Source: Acidimicrobiales bacterium (GTDB lineage: Bacteria > Actinomycetota > Acidimicrobiia > Acidimicrobiales > SZUA-35). Taken from it: a DNA stretch of 64,000 nt. Where the stretch lies: contig JAHDCC010000006.1 of assembly GCA_020630065.1 (NCBI GenBank), positions 125,695 to 189,694 on the forward strand. The letters are read 5' to 3'. This document shows positions 17,916 through 26,562 of this stretch, one piece after another (position 1 is the first letter of the stretch; each line of letters begins with the position of its first letter). Made by a program: the position numbers and the translations under genes. Below the pieces are notes generated by a model. That model had not been told where the DNA came from and did not search any database. It saw only the letters and a list, made by a program, of their open reading frames with translations.

Positions 17916-18683
17916 CTAGCACTCAACGGATCGATAGCGGCCCGCGTTGGTGTTGTCGACACAGGTCCTAATAATGAAATACAGCAAGTCGATCATGTCG
18001 CGGTGAACACGAAGCGGGTCACGGCACTGCATGTTGAGGGCTTTCAACAGTTCGGCGTACGCGGCGCTTGTTTGCGGACCCCAATCGCCGTCAACGGCAA
18101 CCGATCGGGGAAGTAGTAGATCACATGCTCGTTGAATCAACGCAGTGTCGGATCGCTTCGATTTAGAAATAACGGTCACGGGAAGACGATTGTCGAAGTG
18201 AATATGATCCCGGTGCGCAGCGTTGTAGTCGGCGGTTAACACGGTTCCGAAGAAGCGTCTTAAACTGGCCCACAACGCCAGATAGAGCCGCCGGTCTTTA
18301 ATACCAGCGGTTGGTGAATAGTTGCAGTCGATCACGAACCCGTTGGTGAACGTCACCGCGCAAAGGTCAAACCCGCGGGCCCGGTTGTGGGCCCACGTGT
18401 AGCGGTGGCATGCTTTGGTGCCGACATCGACCCAGTCTTTGACCACCATCTTTTCCGAACCGATATTGAACAGGTAAGACGCAGAATTTCCCCACCGATC
18501 ACAGGTGGCGTAGAAATCTTTGTCGAACGTTAAGGCTCGATAGTTCGAACTGAACTGGGTTTTAGAACCTCTACCTGGTCGCGCTGTGCGTCCCCGGAAC
18601 CGGCGGACGGTGGTAGTCCCGTTGCCCATCGTGTCTCGAACAACTGGTGAAGGTATTCGGCCTGAACAGTAATTAGATGCCAT
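17916..18683 (-). CDS. Extensin-like / D-Ala-D-Ala peptidase-like protein with peptidoglycan-binding module
   Basis: The 255-residue protein has a central domain with 'CHRYTWAHNRARGFDLCAVTF' and 'YNAAHRDHIHFDNRL', the pattern of bacterial extensin-like/M15-related proteins in which His and Asp of 'HRDHIHFD' line a metal site. From about residue 185 the segment 'RACDLLLPRSVAVDGDWGPQTSAAYAELL' is a peptidoglycan-binding-type repeat resembling those in the genes at 11402-13224. Several Cys could form disulfides. No signal peptide is visible, as in the other two wall-directed proteins of this window. It follows the Tat-exported protein gene by five bases, so they are co-transcribed. Confidence 0.68.
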   Translation of the reverse strand: MASNYCSGRIPSPVVRDTMGNGTTTVRRFRGRTARPGRGSKTQFSSNYRALTFDKDFYATCDRWGNSASYLFNIGSEKMVVKDWVDVGTKACHRYTWAHNRARGFDLCAVTFTNGFVIDCNYSPTAGIKDRRLYLALWASLRRFFGTVLTADYNAAHRDHIHFDNRLPVTVISKSKRSDTALIQRACDLLLPRSVAVDGDWGPQTSAAYAELLKALNMQCRDPLRVHRDMIDLLYFIIRTCVDNTNAGRYRSVEC

Positions 18684-18688
18684 GATTC

Positions 18689-19702
18689 TTATCCTGGTTC
18701 AACTTCGATAGCTTTGACGGCGCCGTTTGAATTGGTAGTTAACCAGCCAGTCCCATTTCGGACCGGAATGGCACCAGCAGTAGCGTCTTGACGTTGGTCT
18801 TTGCTGCCAGCTATCCATTTCTGGTCTCGTAAAACTACCGGTTCGAGGATCGAGCCGTTGTTGCGCCACGCAACTAGCTCGCCGTCTTTGCTTAATCGTG
18901 CACTGTTTGGTTCAGCATCGGTAAGGGTTTCGACCGAGGTCCAACCGTCGTTACCGGCCTGCCAAATGAGCAGTTCTTGGTCTTCGGTGTCGGCCACAAC
19001 AAAGGGTCGTTCGTTCCCTCGGGCATAGACCGATGCTGTCCCGAGTAGGCGAGCTGACGTTTCCAATGTCCACACATAGTTGTCGACTACGACATCGATT
19101 TGGCTTAGATGGTCGGCTTCTTCGCTGAATGGGCGAAGGACGACTTCTAGTGTTATCGTTCCGAGTTTTGCCCGTCCAGCGAGAATCCCGAACCCTTCGC
19201 TCGTTTCGATCTCGGCGGTCGTTAACCCCTTGGTTGACGCAGGCAGATCGGTTTCCACTTCGTTAACCGTCGGTATGCCGTACGGGTGGAACGGTTCATC
19301 CTCGATCTGTTTTTGTTGCTCAGCGGTGAGGGTTTCGAAATCGTTCGTGTTCTCTGCCTCGACCGTCTTAGTGACGGTGCCGATTATCGCTGATGCTTGC
19401 GTCTGGTTAGAGCTTAAATCGAGGGCCGTAAACTCGGTGTCTAATTCGGCGTCTACTCGCCGACCTACTTCGGTCGAACCGTCACTCGATATGTCAGCGG
19501 TGCGAAGATGGGAGTTTCCGTTCTCGGTCTGGGTTAAGACCACGATTTCGTTAGTACGTCCAGTTGTTTCAGCGGCATAGATAGTTTGGCCTTCGAGACC
19601 AACGTCGCCGTACCCGATCTTTGGGCGAATCAAAAGAAGGCCAGCGCCAATGCCAGCGACAGTGATTACCTTACGACGAGAAACAGTTGCAGGAACTTCC
19701 AT
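18689..19702 (-). CDS. Tat-exported protein of unknown function
   Basis: The 337-residue protein begins with a twin-arginine signal: 'SRRKVITVAGIGAGLLLI' with an n-region, Arg-Arg and a hydrophobic core. ATG 19702 is preferred over TTG 19723 because GGGAGA stands about eight bases upstream. The mature part is rich in beta-strand-like and polar sequence with repeated elements such as 'NEIVVLTQTENG', 'DQELLIWQAGNDGW' and 'GELVAWRNNGS', suggestive of a beta-propeller-like fold, but no catalytic motif or family is recognised. It is the first gene of a two-gene minus-strand unit with the extensin-like protein. Confidence 0.72.
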   Translation of the reverse strand: MEVPATVSRRKVITVAGIGAGLLLIRPKIGYGDVGLEGQTIYAAETTGRTNEIVVLTQTENGNSHLRTADISSDGSTEVGRRVDAELDTEFTALDLSSNQTQASAIIGTVTKTVEAENTNDFETLTAEQQKQIEDEPFHPYGIPTVNEVETDLPASTKGLTTAEIETSEGFGILAGRAKLGTITLEVVLRPFSEEADHLSQIDVVVDNYVWTLETSARLLGTASVYARGNERPFVVADTEDQELLIWQAGNDGWTSVETLTDAEPNSARLSKDGELVAWRNNGSILEPVVLRDQKWIAGSKDQRQDATAGAIPVRNGTGWLTTNSNGAVKAIEVEPG

Positions 19703-19783
19703 AGGTTTTCTCCCGGCCTGCAAGACCTAAATAGAACCAAGTACTTGATAGGGGCGACCATCGCCTACAATCAGGCTAACATC

Positions 19784-19793
19784 TGTAATTACA
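19784..19793. promoter_or_regulatory. TGTAATTACA palindrome upstream of prephenate dehydratase
   Basis: A perfect 10-base palindrome (TGTAATTACA) lies in the A/T-rich gap between the divergent Tat-protein and pheA genes, followed at once by a partial copy (ATAATGTAAC). It may be an operator for either gene, but short A/T palindromes also arise by chance. No regulator is identified. Confidence 0.25.
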
Positions 19794-19860
19794 ATAATGT
19801 AACTTTAAGAAATGAGCATGAATCAAGAAGCCATCTTAGTCATGGTGACGTTGTCGGTTG

Positions 19861-20835
19861 GTGGACTCTAGGCTAAGCAATGTGACTCCTCTAGAAGAAT
19901 CAGTTCCAGTGACCGGCCGCATAGGATACTTAGGGCCTTCGGGGACGTTTACCGAACAAGCTTTGCTTAGTCAGTCCGATCTGAAATCATGTGAACTTGT
20001 CCCATCATCTCGTTTCGTGGACGTGCTGCAAGCGACATCGGACGGCGACGTCGACTTCGGGTTTGTGGCTATCGAGAACGCAATAGAAGGCACCGTTAAC
20101 GTCACACTCGATGCGTTGGCGTTTGACCATTCACTTCTCATTCAACGCGAAGTCGAACTGGATATCCATCTTCAACTGATGGCTCAAGCCGGGACCGACA
20201 TGGCAGACATCGAGACCGTCATGTCGCATCCAGTGGCGAACGCACAATGTCGAAAGTTTGTAGAAGAACACCTTCCAAACGTCGTTATCAAACCAGCGAA
20301 CTCGACTTCAGACGCCGCCGGCTACGCAGCCGCCGACCCGTCTATCGCCGCGATCGGTCCCGAACTGGCCGCCGAGTTAAACAACCTCGAAATCTTGGCG
20401 AAGAACGTGGCCGACCACCAAGGGAACCGCACCCGATTTGTCCTAGTTTCTGGTTCGGGCGTTCCGGCACCGACAGGACACGACAAAACAACGGTTGTGT
20501 TGACTGAGCATCAAGACAAACCGGGAACACTCGTTGCCATGTTGCACGAGTTCGCCGCCCGCAACATCAACCTGACCAGGTTGTCTTCGCGTCCAGTCAA
20601 AAGCCAGTTGGGCAAATATTGTTTCATCGTCGACTTCGAAGGTCACATCGCAGATGATGTGGTCGCTGATTGTCTGCGGTCGGTTATGGCTAAACATGCA
20701 GAGGTCAAATTCTTAGGCAGCTACGCAACGAGCGGTATCGGGTCGGAGAAAAACCATCGGGAGGCCTCGTCAAGCTGGCTGAAGGCCACCGAATGGGTCG
20801 ACGGAATACGGTCCCAAATCGACGGCTTAGGTTGA
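19861..20835 (+). CDS. pheA: Prephenate dehydratase
   Basis: This enzyme converts prephenate to phenylpyruvate in phenylalanine synthesis. The dehydratase domain begins 'RIGYLGPSGTFTEQAL' and contains 'FGFVAIENAIEGTVN' and the 'GNRTRFVLVS' (TRF) motif with the catalytic Thr. A C-terminal ACT domain (about residues 205-290) carries 'LTRLSSRP', the ESRP-type motif that binds phenylalanine for feedback inhibition. At about 324 residues it is the usual length for a monofunctional actinobacterial enzyme without chorismate mutase. The start is either TTG 19858 or GTG 19861. Neighbouring genes are not aromatic-pathway genes. Confidence 0.93.
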   Translation: MDSRLSNVTPLEESVPVTGRIGYLGPSGTFTEQALLSQSDLKSCELVPSSRFVDVLQATSDGDVDFGFVAIENAIEGTVNVTLDALAFDHSLLIQREVELDIHLQLMAQAGTDMADIETVMSHPVANAQCRKFVEEHLPNVVIKPANSTSDAAGYAAADPSIAAIGPELAAELNNLEILAKNVADHQGNRTRFVLVSGSGVPAPTGHDKTTVVLTEHQDKPGTLVAMLHEFAARNINLTRLSSRPVKSQLGKYCFIVDFEGHIADDVVADCLRSVMAKHAEVKFLGSYATSGIGSEKNHREASSSWLKATEWVDGIRSQIDGLG

Positions 20836-20862
20836 TTGTCACTCTGAAGTAAAAATTTCGGC

Positions 20863-20923
20863 GCTACTCCTAAACGTCGCCCTGCGAACGCCGATGGTGC
20901 GTGCAACACTATCGAGGAGTAGC
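20863..20923 (+). promoter_or_regulatory. Inverted repeat that could mask a ribosome binding site
   Basis: GCTACTCC at 20863-20870 is the exact complement of GGAGTAGC at 20916-20923. The second arm includes the GAGGAG ribosome site of the GTG start at 20927. Pairing would close a 45-base loop and hide the site. An 8-bp match is suggestive only; it may be a leader structure that controls the small coiled-coil protein. Confidence 0.3.
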
Positions 20924-20926
20924 ATC

Positions 20927-21256
20927 GTGGGCCAAACTAAGAGCTCTGAAATCCGGGATCTTGACAACGAAATTCTGTCGTTGTCAAATGTGCGAGACGC
21001 GTTAGAGTCCGAAATTTCGGTGTTAGAAGAACGCATCGAACAGCAGCGGCAAACGCTAAACAAAAAGCCCTCTAATAAGAGGGACGACAAGGACGGCGGA
21101 ATCTACGTTTTTGATGATGGCGATCAAACCGCAGAGGCCTTTGACGATTTCTTTTCCAAAACTGACCCCGAGGTTGACAGAATTCGAGACGATCTGTTGA
21201 ATGATTCACCTCCCAGACGCCGCTTTTCTGTGTTGTCTGCAAGACTAGGTGGGTGA
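20927..21256 (+). CDS. Small coiled-coil protein of unknown function
   Basis: The 109-residue protein has a strong heptad pattern from residues 8 to 45 ('LDNEILSLSNVRDALESEIS' and following), a basic break (KKPSNKRDD), then an acidic segment and a basic C terminus (PPRRRFSVLSARLGG). I choose GTG 20927, with GAGGAG eight bases upstream, over ATG 20894. No family is recognised. Its stop overlaps the GTG of the next gene (GTGA), so it is probably a partner of that membrane protein, for instance a cytoplasmic coiled-coil adaptor. Confidence 0.65.
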   Translation: MGQTKSSEIRDLDNEILSLSNVRDALESEISVLEERIEQQRQTLNKKPSNKRDDKDGGIYVFDDGDQTAEAFDDFFSKTDPEVDRIRDDLLNDSPPRRRFSVLSARLGG

Positions 21257-21927
21257 GTTCTACAAGGACACTTCCAACAACACTTCCAACAACACTTCCA
21301 ACAACACAATCTGATCGGTTTACCGCCTCTATTTTGGCGGTGACGAAATTCGTCAGCGTGGCGTTGCTGGCCTTGACTCTTCTGGCTGCGCCGGTTTCAG
21401 CTCAGGAGGAAGCCGACGATTCACAGGAACCGCTTCTTTCAGATGAAACGCCGACACTGCTCGCAGAGAAACTCGAAGATGGCGGCGTCTACATCGGTCC
21501 TGGCCGTTCTGATCTTGACGCTGCGACGTTACAGGAAGCTGTTTCCAGTGCCCGGCAAGAAGGATTAGAGATAGTTATCTTGGTTCCCGATCAGCCTGAA
21601 CCGAATGCTTCAGCGTTCGCTCGACGGATTCAAGAAAAAACCGAGACTGACGCTGCGATCGTTTACCCACCAGATGGCGCTGAGCTTCAGGCTTATGCCT
21701 CTGAAGAGTTTGTGTCAAACCGTACCAGAGCGTTAAATCGTGCTCAGGAAGAGGCGGATCCGTCGGCTGCTATTGGCGTATATGTTGAAGAACTGCAAAG
21801 CGACGGTTCTCGCAACGTTCCAGTGTTTGTTCTGATTTTGGTTGTTGTCGTGTTGGTGCTGCTATATACGGCCTACGGTGCGTCGTCGTTGTTAGAACGC
21901 GAACGCAAAAAGCTAATTTCTCAGTAG
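21253..21927 (+). CDS. Membrane-anchored exported protein, weakly TPM-like
   Basis: This 224-residue protein has an N-terminal signal/membrane segment (VSVALLALTLLAAPVSAQEE), an extracytoplasmic domain with 'GVYIGPGRSDLDAATLQEAV' and 'LEIVILVPDQPEP', and a C-terminal helix (VFVLILVVVVLVLLYTAYG) with a basic tail. The domain order and 'VYIGPG..' segment are reminiscent of TPM-domain proteins, but this is a weak resemblance. The first codons contain an exact 12-base tandem repeat encoding Thr-Thr-Leu-Pro units before the signal. It overlaps the coiled-coil gene (GTGA), suggesting coupled translation. Confidence 0.65.
   Translation: MSSTRTLPTTLPTTLPTTQSDRFTASILAVTKFVSVALLALTLLAAPVSAQEEADDSQEPLLSDETPTLLAEKLEDGGVYIGPGRSDLDAATLQEAVSSARQEGLEIVILVPDQPEPNASAFARRIQEKTETDAAIVYPPDGAELQAYASEEFVSNRTRALNRAQEEADPSAAIGVYVEELQSDGSRNVPVFVLILVVVVLVLLYTAYGASSLLERERKKLISQ
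21268..21304 (+). repeat. Three tandem copies of a 12-base repeat at the start of a gene
   Basis: The unit ACACTTCCAACA recurs with period 12 and encodes Thr-Thr-Leu-Pro three times ahead of the signal sequence of the 21253-21927 protein. Copy number could change by slippage without shifting the frame. It may instead mean that the true start lies after the repeat. Confidence 0.75.
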
Positions 21928-21928
21928 C

Positions 21929-22579
21929 TCAGCTGGCTACGTGTTGAGTGATCCACGTATGCATGGCGATTCCGGCGGCGACTCCAGCGTTGATTGAACG
22001 GGTTGAACCGAACTGGGGGATTGATCGGCATTGGGTGACGACGTCACGCATGCCGTCTGAGAGGCCGGGTCCTTCTTGGCCAAAGACGAGGACACACGAT
22101 TCAGGTAAAGGCGAGTCGTGAAGATCGGTTGAACCTGGCAGGTTGTCGATGCCGACGATGGTGATGGTATTCTCGGCTGCCCATTCTGCGAGCGCTTCCG
22201 GTGTTGGATGGTGTCGAACATGTTGATAGCGGTCAGTTACCATTGCGCCGCGCCGATTCCAGCGACGTTTGCCAACGATATGTACCTCGGCGGCCAGGAA
22301 CGCGTTAGCGGTGCGGACGATGGTGCCGATGTTTAAGTCATGCTGCCAGTTTTCGATCGCCACATGGAACTTATGTCGTTTGCGGTCGAGGTCGGTTTTG
22401 ATGGCGTCGACCGTCCAGTACCGGTATTGGTCGACGACGTTTCGCCGGTCGCCGTCAGCTAAAAGTTCTGGGTCGTAGATTTCGTCGGTGGGCCACGGCT
22501 TTGGGTGTGGTCCGACGCCAACTTTGGGTTTGTCGGATTCGGGTGGCTGGTAACCGTTTTCTGGTTCTGGGTTTGTCAT
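21929..22579 (-). CDS. SpoU/TrmH-family RNA 2'-O-methyltransferase
   Basis: The 216-residue enzyme belongs to the SPOUT class that methylates ribose 2'-hydroxyls of tRNA or rRNA with S-adenosylmethionine. Motif 1 is seen in 'NWQHDLNIGTIVRTANAF', with the conserved Asn and Arg; motif 2 is 'VLVFGQEGPGLSDGM' and motif 3 is 'SIPQFGSTRSINAGVAAGIAMH', forming the trefoil knot. The 60-residue N-terminal extension is Pro-rich. The exact RNA target cannot be told from sequence. It converges on the preceding membrane protein gene with one base between stops. Confidence 0.9.
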   Translation of the reverse strand: MTNPEPENGYQPPESDKPKVGVGPHPKPWPTDEIYDPELLADGDRRNVVDQYRYWTVDAIKTDLDRKRHKFHVAIENWQHDLNIGTIVRTANAFLAAEVHIVGKRRWNRRGAMVTDRYQHVRHHPTPEALAEWAAENTITIVGIDNLPGSTDLHDSPLPESCVLVFGQEGPGLSDGMRDVVTQCRSIPQFGSTRSINAGVAAGIAMHTWITQHVAS

Positions 22580-22681
22580 CGCTGGATACAGCCTATCCGC
22601 TGGGTGTGCCGGCGTTTCTTAGTTGCACTATTTACTAGGCGTAGTACTTAAACCTCGGCGTGTAGGTCCGATAGATCATAT

Positions 22682-23422
22682 GTGATTCGTATTTTCGGGG
22701 TAGTTAGTATCTTTGCGCTTAGCATCTTTTCGTTTGTTCTTTTTGACCGCACCGTCCAACCTCCAGAGTCTGATAGCGTCGATGAGGCGCAGGCTGAAGA
22801 TGGGGGCGAGGCCGAGTCTGATCAGGTTGTTCCCGAATTCTTGTCCTTTGCGCCTGAATGGGATTCCGTCGAGTATCGCGTTGGTGAAGTTGTGGAGCCT
22901 GGCGAACGCCCGGTTGATCGGGATGTTAAACAGCGCCGGAGCGACATTAAGAAATCGAACCGGACTCCTCTTGCGGATCTTCCAGAGATCCCGCCTGGTG
23001 TGTACACAACAGCATTCGGTATCGAGGACTGTAGCTACGAGTTGTCGGCGGTTCACAAAGATCGAGTTGAGCGAAGTATCGGCACTGACGTTTTGCCCGA
23101 AGGCCGTCTGATTGTCACCATCGACGAGATTGAGCCGGACCGGTTTGCGGCCGATCCGAATTGTGGGGCGTGGTCTGAGTGGTCTCCCCTCGAGGAGCAG
23201 CTAACGTCGGTTTCGAACGGCGACTATTGGCGTGGCGATTTGTCTCCCGGAATGTGGCAGGTTCCTAAGGGGTGTTTCTGGGAAAAGGTTGCGGCTTTTA
23301 GGGGTAGCCGCCTGTCGGATGTTGAAGAGAGTGGGATCGGGCCGACTCCGCTTGAAATTGATAGCTCGACGGCTGGTGTTCGGATTCGTGGTTGTAGTAA
23401 GCCGGTAACGTTTTCCAGCAGC

Positions 23423-23428
<6 letters not shown>
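22682..23428 (+). CDS. Exported protein of unknown function
   Basis: The 248-residue protein starts with a signal or anchor segment (IFGVVSIFALSIFSFVLFD), then an acidic low-complexity stretch. The remaining 150 residues hold a probable beta-rich domain: 'IPPGVYTTAFGIEDCSYEL' and 'LSPGMWQVPKGCFWEKVAAFRG', two related segments each with a Cys, and a final 'GVRIRGCSKPV'. The repeated 'PG.Y/W' and Cys pattern suggests two copies of a small secreted fold, but no family is recognised. The start is GTG 22682. Its stop overlaps the stop of the convergent excalibur gene by six bases. Confidence 0.65.
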
Positions 23429-24424
<996 letters not shown>

Positions 24425-24595
24425 CCCGCTAGCCTAGGGTTGAATATAGTTAATTACTATAAAATACCTTAAAAGTTATTTAACAATATTCTATTCACGG
24501 GTTGTGGATTGTCGGGCCTGCCTGTTCTTATTCGTGTTGGCGCAGTTAGGGGCTCACAAATCTGAAAGACTAATTAACTGACACCGGCACGCTTC

Positions 24596-24765
24596 TGGGG
24601 TGTCCCCAAACTGTGGTTAAGTGAATGAGTCGACAAAACCCGAATTTGAGCTAGCGAGACTGGATTGCAGCAACTGGGTTGCGCTAGCAGGGAACTATGT
24701 AGCCGTTGCGGATCGGCGACATAGTGGAGGTAGGGGCTACTGCGGCCCCTGCCTCCGTCTTTTGT
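24596..24765 (+). ncRNA. Candidate structured small RNA ending in an intrinsic terminator
   Basis: The gap 24425-24767 has no convincing gene but packs a series of hairpins on the plus strand. A small one is 24596-24608 (TGGGG/CCCCA). A branched one is closed by 24650-24656 with 24682-24688, with an inner stem 24671-24674/24678-24681. Another is 24694-24700 with 24719-24725, with an inner stem 24702-24705/24714-24717. The last is a 12-bp terminator stem followed by GTCTTTTGTTT. No plus-strand gene precedes or follows, so this looks like a free-standing transcript rather than a riboswitch. It does not match tmRNA, RNase P, SRP or 6S RNA as I know them. 24425-24595 is A/T-rich and may hold the promoter, but I see no clear boxes. 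Confidence 0.45.
24726..24764 (+). terminator. Strong intrinsic terminator, plus strand
   Basis: Arms 24726-24737 and 24745-24756 pair over 12 bp with a single G-U, around a 7-base loop, and are followed by GTCTTTTGTTT. The T-rich side is on the plus strand only, so it ends a plus-strand transcript and not the MOSC operon. Confidence 0.8.
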
Positions 24766-24767
24766 TT

Positions 24768-25214
24768 CTAGGCGAAGATGTCTCGGCCAACCACAACGTC
24801 ACCGATTCTTATCGGTCCACCCTCCAGGACTTCGCAGATTATGCCTGCTCGTTTGCGAAGCGCCCGGTTGGCGCCGGGTCCGAAGCTATCTTCGAGAAGT
24901 TTGCATGGTGCGGCGTCGCGCACTACGCGTAGTGTGGTTGTCCCAACCGTTAGGACGGAGTTTGGCTTTCGAGTAAATCGACCGGTCGACAAGGTGATGT
25001 TTCGTCGAGTCTGAACCGGGTCGAGGGGGCGTCCCAGTTCGGCTTCAGCTTCGGCGATCTCTTCCAGCGACTGGATCGATATGTGGCGTCGGCGACTGTT
25101 TTCGTAACGGTCGCCGACGATTCCGTGTCCTGTTGTGGTTTCGACCCGTTCGACAACTTGCATCGAAAGACGGCTGGCTGGCGCGATCTGCAAAGCAACG
25201 ACGGAGACGGTCAT
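24768..25214 (-). CDS. MOSC-domain protein
   Basis: The 148-residue protein is a stand-alone MOSC domain, the fold related to the molybdenum cofactor sulfurase C terminus and to YiiM. Visible features are 'GHGIVGDRYENSRRRHISIQS', 'PVQTRRNITLSTGRF', the conserved Cys in 'RDAAPCKLLEDSFGPGANRAL', and 'RAGIICEVLEGGPIRIGD' near the end. Family members are thought to carry or transfer sulfur using that Cys; the substrate here is unknown. It is the third gene of the tetR/membrane/MOSC unit. A degraded copy of this gene lies at 28411-28771, and the candidate small RNA ends just beyond its stop. Confidence 0.87.
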   Translation of the reverse strand: MTVSVVALQIAPASRLSMQVVERVETTTGHGIVGDRYENSRRRHISIQSLEEIAEAEAELGRPLDPVQTRRNITLSTGRFTRKPNSVLTVGTTTLRVVRDAAPCKLLEDSFGPGANRALRKRAGIICEVLEGGPIRIGDVVVGRDIFA

Positions 25215-25262
25215 GGCTGTAATCCTAGTGGTTGTAGATCTACCCGGACTGTGGTGCCGGCT

Positions 25263-25946
25263 TCAAGGTTGGGTGCCAGATAGAACCGGAACGTTGTTGT
25301 CGCCTCGGAGCAGCAAGGCTAGGGAAGCGGCATGGGTTAAGAAGAAGATGGGCACTGCATAAAGCGGGATCAGGTTGAAACCAAGATCCAGTGAGACATC
25401 GGGGACAACAAAGGCCATGCCGGACGACAATACAAGAGCGAAGTCTGCTAAACCGACCGTGTTGCCCATGATTATCCCTCGGGTTTCGTTCTGAGGGTTT
25501 CTCTGGAGGTATCTCAGGGCCGCTGCAGCCCCTAGACCGGCTGCGATATCGCCGATTCCGCCGAGCAGTTGGAACCAGAGTGGCAGGTCAGCGGTGAAGA
25601 AAAAGAACACGCCAAATGGGCTTCGCCAGAGTTGGATTTGCAGGAAGTCGACCGTGGTCATTGTCGAGATTGCTGAGCGAAGCTGGTCGGACCGGCTGTA
25701 GGCGACTAGACCGGCGATAAAGGGCCCGACCACGACTATGCCGAACAGCGGGATTGTGTAGTTTCCGGCGTTTAGCAGACCTTGAGATAGAAGTAGTATT
25801 GTCGCGACCATCCAGCTGGCAAAGGCGACTCCGATGGTGGCGACGACCCTTGTCGCTCCGCTGGCCCGGTGGATTGTTCGCAGGACTACCAGTGAGAATA
25901 CGGTCATTGTTCCGAGTAGGAGGGTGGTGAAGAGTTGAGCGTTCAT
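25263..25946 (-). CDS. Polytopic membrane protein of unknown function
   Basis: The 227-residue protein has about six hydrophobic segments, for example 'LLLGTMTVFSLVVL', 'FASWMVATILLLS', 'LFGIVVVGPFIAGLVAYS' and 'AVPIFFLTHAASLALLL'. Between the third and fourth lies 'FLQIQLWRSPFGVFFFF'. I do not recognise the family. Its ATG overlaps the tetR stop (ATGA), so it is a likely target of that regulator and may be a transporter or stress-related membrane protein acting with the MOSC enzyme. A fragment of a second copy (the 'PFGVFFF' segment) survives in the pseudogene block near 28760-28795. Confidence 0.75.
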   Translation of the reverse strand: MNAQLFTTLLLGTMTVFSLVVLRTIHRASGATRVVATIGVAFASWMVATILLLSQGLLNAGNYTIPLFGIVVVGPFIAGLVAYSRSDQLRSAISTMTTVDFLQIQLWRSPFGVFFFFTADLPLWFQLLGGIGDIAAGLGAAAALRYLQRNPQNETRGIIMGNTVGLADFALVLSSGMAFVVPDVSLDLGFNLIPLYAVPIFFLTHAASLALLLRGDNNVPVLSGTQP

Positions 25947-26545
25947 GTTTGGTTACCGCCGTTGTGTAGATGGTCTTGGATGAGGTTTTTGGTTGCGTTG
26001 ATAGTTGATTCACGTCGATCGGGGTCATCGAATAGTCGGGCCAGTACAACAGCACCGACCATGGAGCTAAGCATCGCCAGGGCGGCGTCTTCGTCGGTGT
26101 GATTCGTGGTTGTTGGTTGGTTTAGACTCGAGGTGATTTGCTCTAGGAGTCGGTCTATTCCGTTGGTCATTTGTTGTTGGTGGGTCTGTGAAGGGCGGCT
26201 TGTTTCCTGTCCGACCGACGTTAAAGGGCAACCTTTCTCTGGCTGTTCGATGTGGGTGTCGGATAAGTAGCTGTTGATAAATTCGTCGAGGGCGAAGTTG
26301 TCGGGTTGGTTTGGGTCGTCACCTATATAAGGGCTCAACAGTTGGCTAAACGCTCGTTCGAGGGCGGTGTCAACTAACTCCTCTTTTGATTCGAAGTGTC
26401 GGTAGAAACCTCCGTGGGTTAGGTTCGCCGCCTTCATGACTGATCCGACGCTCGTTTGGTCGATGCCGTTAGCTCGTATCTGTTCGGCTGTTTGGTCGAT
26501 GATGAGTTGGTGTCGTTGTTCTTTGACTTGCTTGGATACTCGCAT
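25943..26545 (-). CDS. TetR-family transcriptional regulator
   Basis: The 200-residue protein has a TetR N-terminal helix-turn-helix: 'IIDQTAEQIRANGIDQTSVGSVMKAANLTHGGFYRHFESKEELV', residues about 14-58. The recognition helix is 'LTHGGFYRHF'. The C-terminal ligand domain is all-helical and resembles regulators of the AcrR/NemR type, including a Cys in 'EKGCPLTSVGQE' that could sense electrophiles or redox state. GGAGG precedes the ATG. A palindrome at 26563-26588 directly upstream is the likely operator for autoregulation and for control of the downstream membrane and MOSC genes. Confidence 0.92.
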   Translation of the reverse strand: MRVSKQVKEQRHQLIIDQTAEQIRANGIDQTSVGSVMKAANLTHGGFYRHFESKEELVDTALERAFSQLLSPYIGDDPNQPDNFALDEFINSYLSDTHIEQPEKGCPLTSVGQETSRPSQTHQQQMTNGIDRLLEQITSSLNQPTTTNHTDEDAALAMLSSMVGAVVLARLFDDPDRRESTINATKNLIQDHLHNGGNQT

Positions 26546-26562
26546 TGAACCTCCGCGTTAGC

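Noticed and set aside
24440-24465. TTGAAT and TATAAA boxes upstream of the candidate small RNA
   Set aside because: Their spacing is only 12 bases, too short for a sigma70 promoter; the region is simply A/T-rich.
24621-24932. A 103-codon plus-strand frame through the candidate RNA and into the MOSC gene
   Set aside because: It crosses the strong terminator and overlaps the well-supported MOSC gene antisense; its peptide resembles nothing.
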